Below are positions 63,251 through 64,000 of a stretch of DNA of 64,000 nucleotides, piece by piece. Position 1 is the first letter of the stretch, and each line of letters starts with the position of its first letter. Origin of the DNA: Sesamum alatum (Eukaryota > Streptophyta > Magnoliopsida > Lamiales > Pedaliaceae); contig JACGWO010000012.1 in NCBI GenBank assembly GCA_034509735.1, positions 27,495,188 through 27,559,187 on the forward strand, written 5' to 3'. Both the position numbers and the translations under genes were made by a program. The notes beneath the pieces are model-generated. The model had not been told where the DNA came from. It ran no database searches and saw only the letters and a list, made by a program, of their open reading frames with translations.

Positions 63251-64000
63251 AGTTTGTATATAAGTATATCGGTGGCCTAGTAAATATAAACTTTTGATGA
63301 TACCTATCGTGATTTAAAATATATTTATAGATTTATATTATATCGAGAAAAATAAGATTTATCTTATTGGTTTAAAATAAAAAATCTTATAAGACAACTT
63401 ATAATTACGAAGAATATAATGATTAGGAGGGCAAAGTGTATTTAACTCTTTACTTTATTGTCATTATAGATGTAAAATAAGAGATGGATGCATTTTAGGA
63501 GTATCTGGATCGACATAAATTCAAAATGTAATACTTGAAGTGCGTAGTTTGACAATAGAACTACAAACATTTACAAATTAATAAGACCTGAATAATTTTA
63601 AAAATTGATAAATGGTCTTATTTTCAAGATATTGCTTAGGCTACGCCTAACTCTAAATAAATATTTAAGTGGACCAAAAGATAAGCTTGTTTTGAACTTT
63701 TACAAAAATGTGAGTTAAATTTAAATTTTATAACTAATGATATAACTTTTTAATAGTCTACCTCTATAAATATTATTTAAATTTATAAAAAAACATAAAT
63801 CAAACCCATTAAATGATTCATGACACATAAAAATGTGGCACTTTTGGGTAAAAAACAATGAAGATATTTAATTAGAAGATATGTGTACCAAAAGGAATAA
63901 AAAGGAGGTTGAGGGTACAAAGGAAGATTTTTTCTTGGAAGGTACTTCGGGATCTGCAAAGTGTACAACCTGACTGACTGACTGACAGTCAGTGAAGGGC
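63251..64000. other. AT-rich end of window, no gene seen
   Basis: No recognisable coding region. The final bases (63971-63991) hold a small (GACT)n-type repeat able to fold back, CTGACTGACTGACTGACAGT. Confidence 0.4.

Overview
This window is nuclear DNA from a flowering plant, most likely a eudicot. The genes are split by GT-AG introns, the spacers are AT-rich, and the protein families are plant ones: a phytocyanin, a plant RGG/HABP4-type RNA-binding protein, and the organellar alpha-beta fused glycyl-tRNA synthetase. The spacers and introns carry MULE-type foldbacks, MITEs, Helitron-like ends and a tRNA-derived SINE. No bacterial, viral or CRISPR-like system was found.

Layout. 1-1.7 kb (+): last three coding exons of a DUF3598/calycin-like gene. 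1.9-4.2 kb: a cluster of four small inverted-repeat elements, one (2670-3095) with a perfect 9-bp target duplication. 4.4-5.3 kb (-): a two-exon, GPI-anchored uclacyanin-type phytocyanin. 8.7-10.4 kb (+): a complete three-exon 2-oxoglutarate/Fe(II) dioxygenase. About 12.2-12.6 kb: a GC-rich islet of unknown nature. 13.75-17.08 kb (-): a complete seven-exon RGG-repeat RNA-binding protein gene with telo-boxes in its leader. 18.5-20.3 kb: a Helitron-like element with an internal tandem duplication of about 535 bp. 23.1-48.9 kb (+): a 36-exon organellar glycyl-tRNA synthetase gene (EDD1 type) whose introns hold a partial exon duplication, a 22-C run, a MITE, a 1.28-kb foldback and a Helitron-like insertion with two tails. 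50.1-55.3 kb (+): a seven-exon RWD-RING E3 ubiquitin ligase (RNF25 type). 55.3-64 kb: gene-poor, with a SINE bounded by an 18-bp duplication and a probable LTR-like stretch.

The genes are unrelated housekeeping or accessory genes, not a pathway or cluster. The most notable point is that two otherwise intact neighbouring genes, GlyRS and RNF25-like, contain five single-base discrepancies that break the reading frame. Four are missing bases at positions where a doubled A or G would restore the frame, and one is an extra A in an A-run. All splice sites and the flanking codons are intact. Consensus errors in this part of the assembly are the simplest explanation, but early pseudogenisation cannot be excluded from sequence alone. 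The previously undescribed material here consists of individual mobile elements, not a new system.
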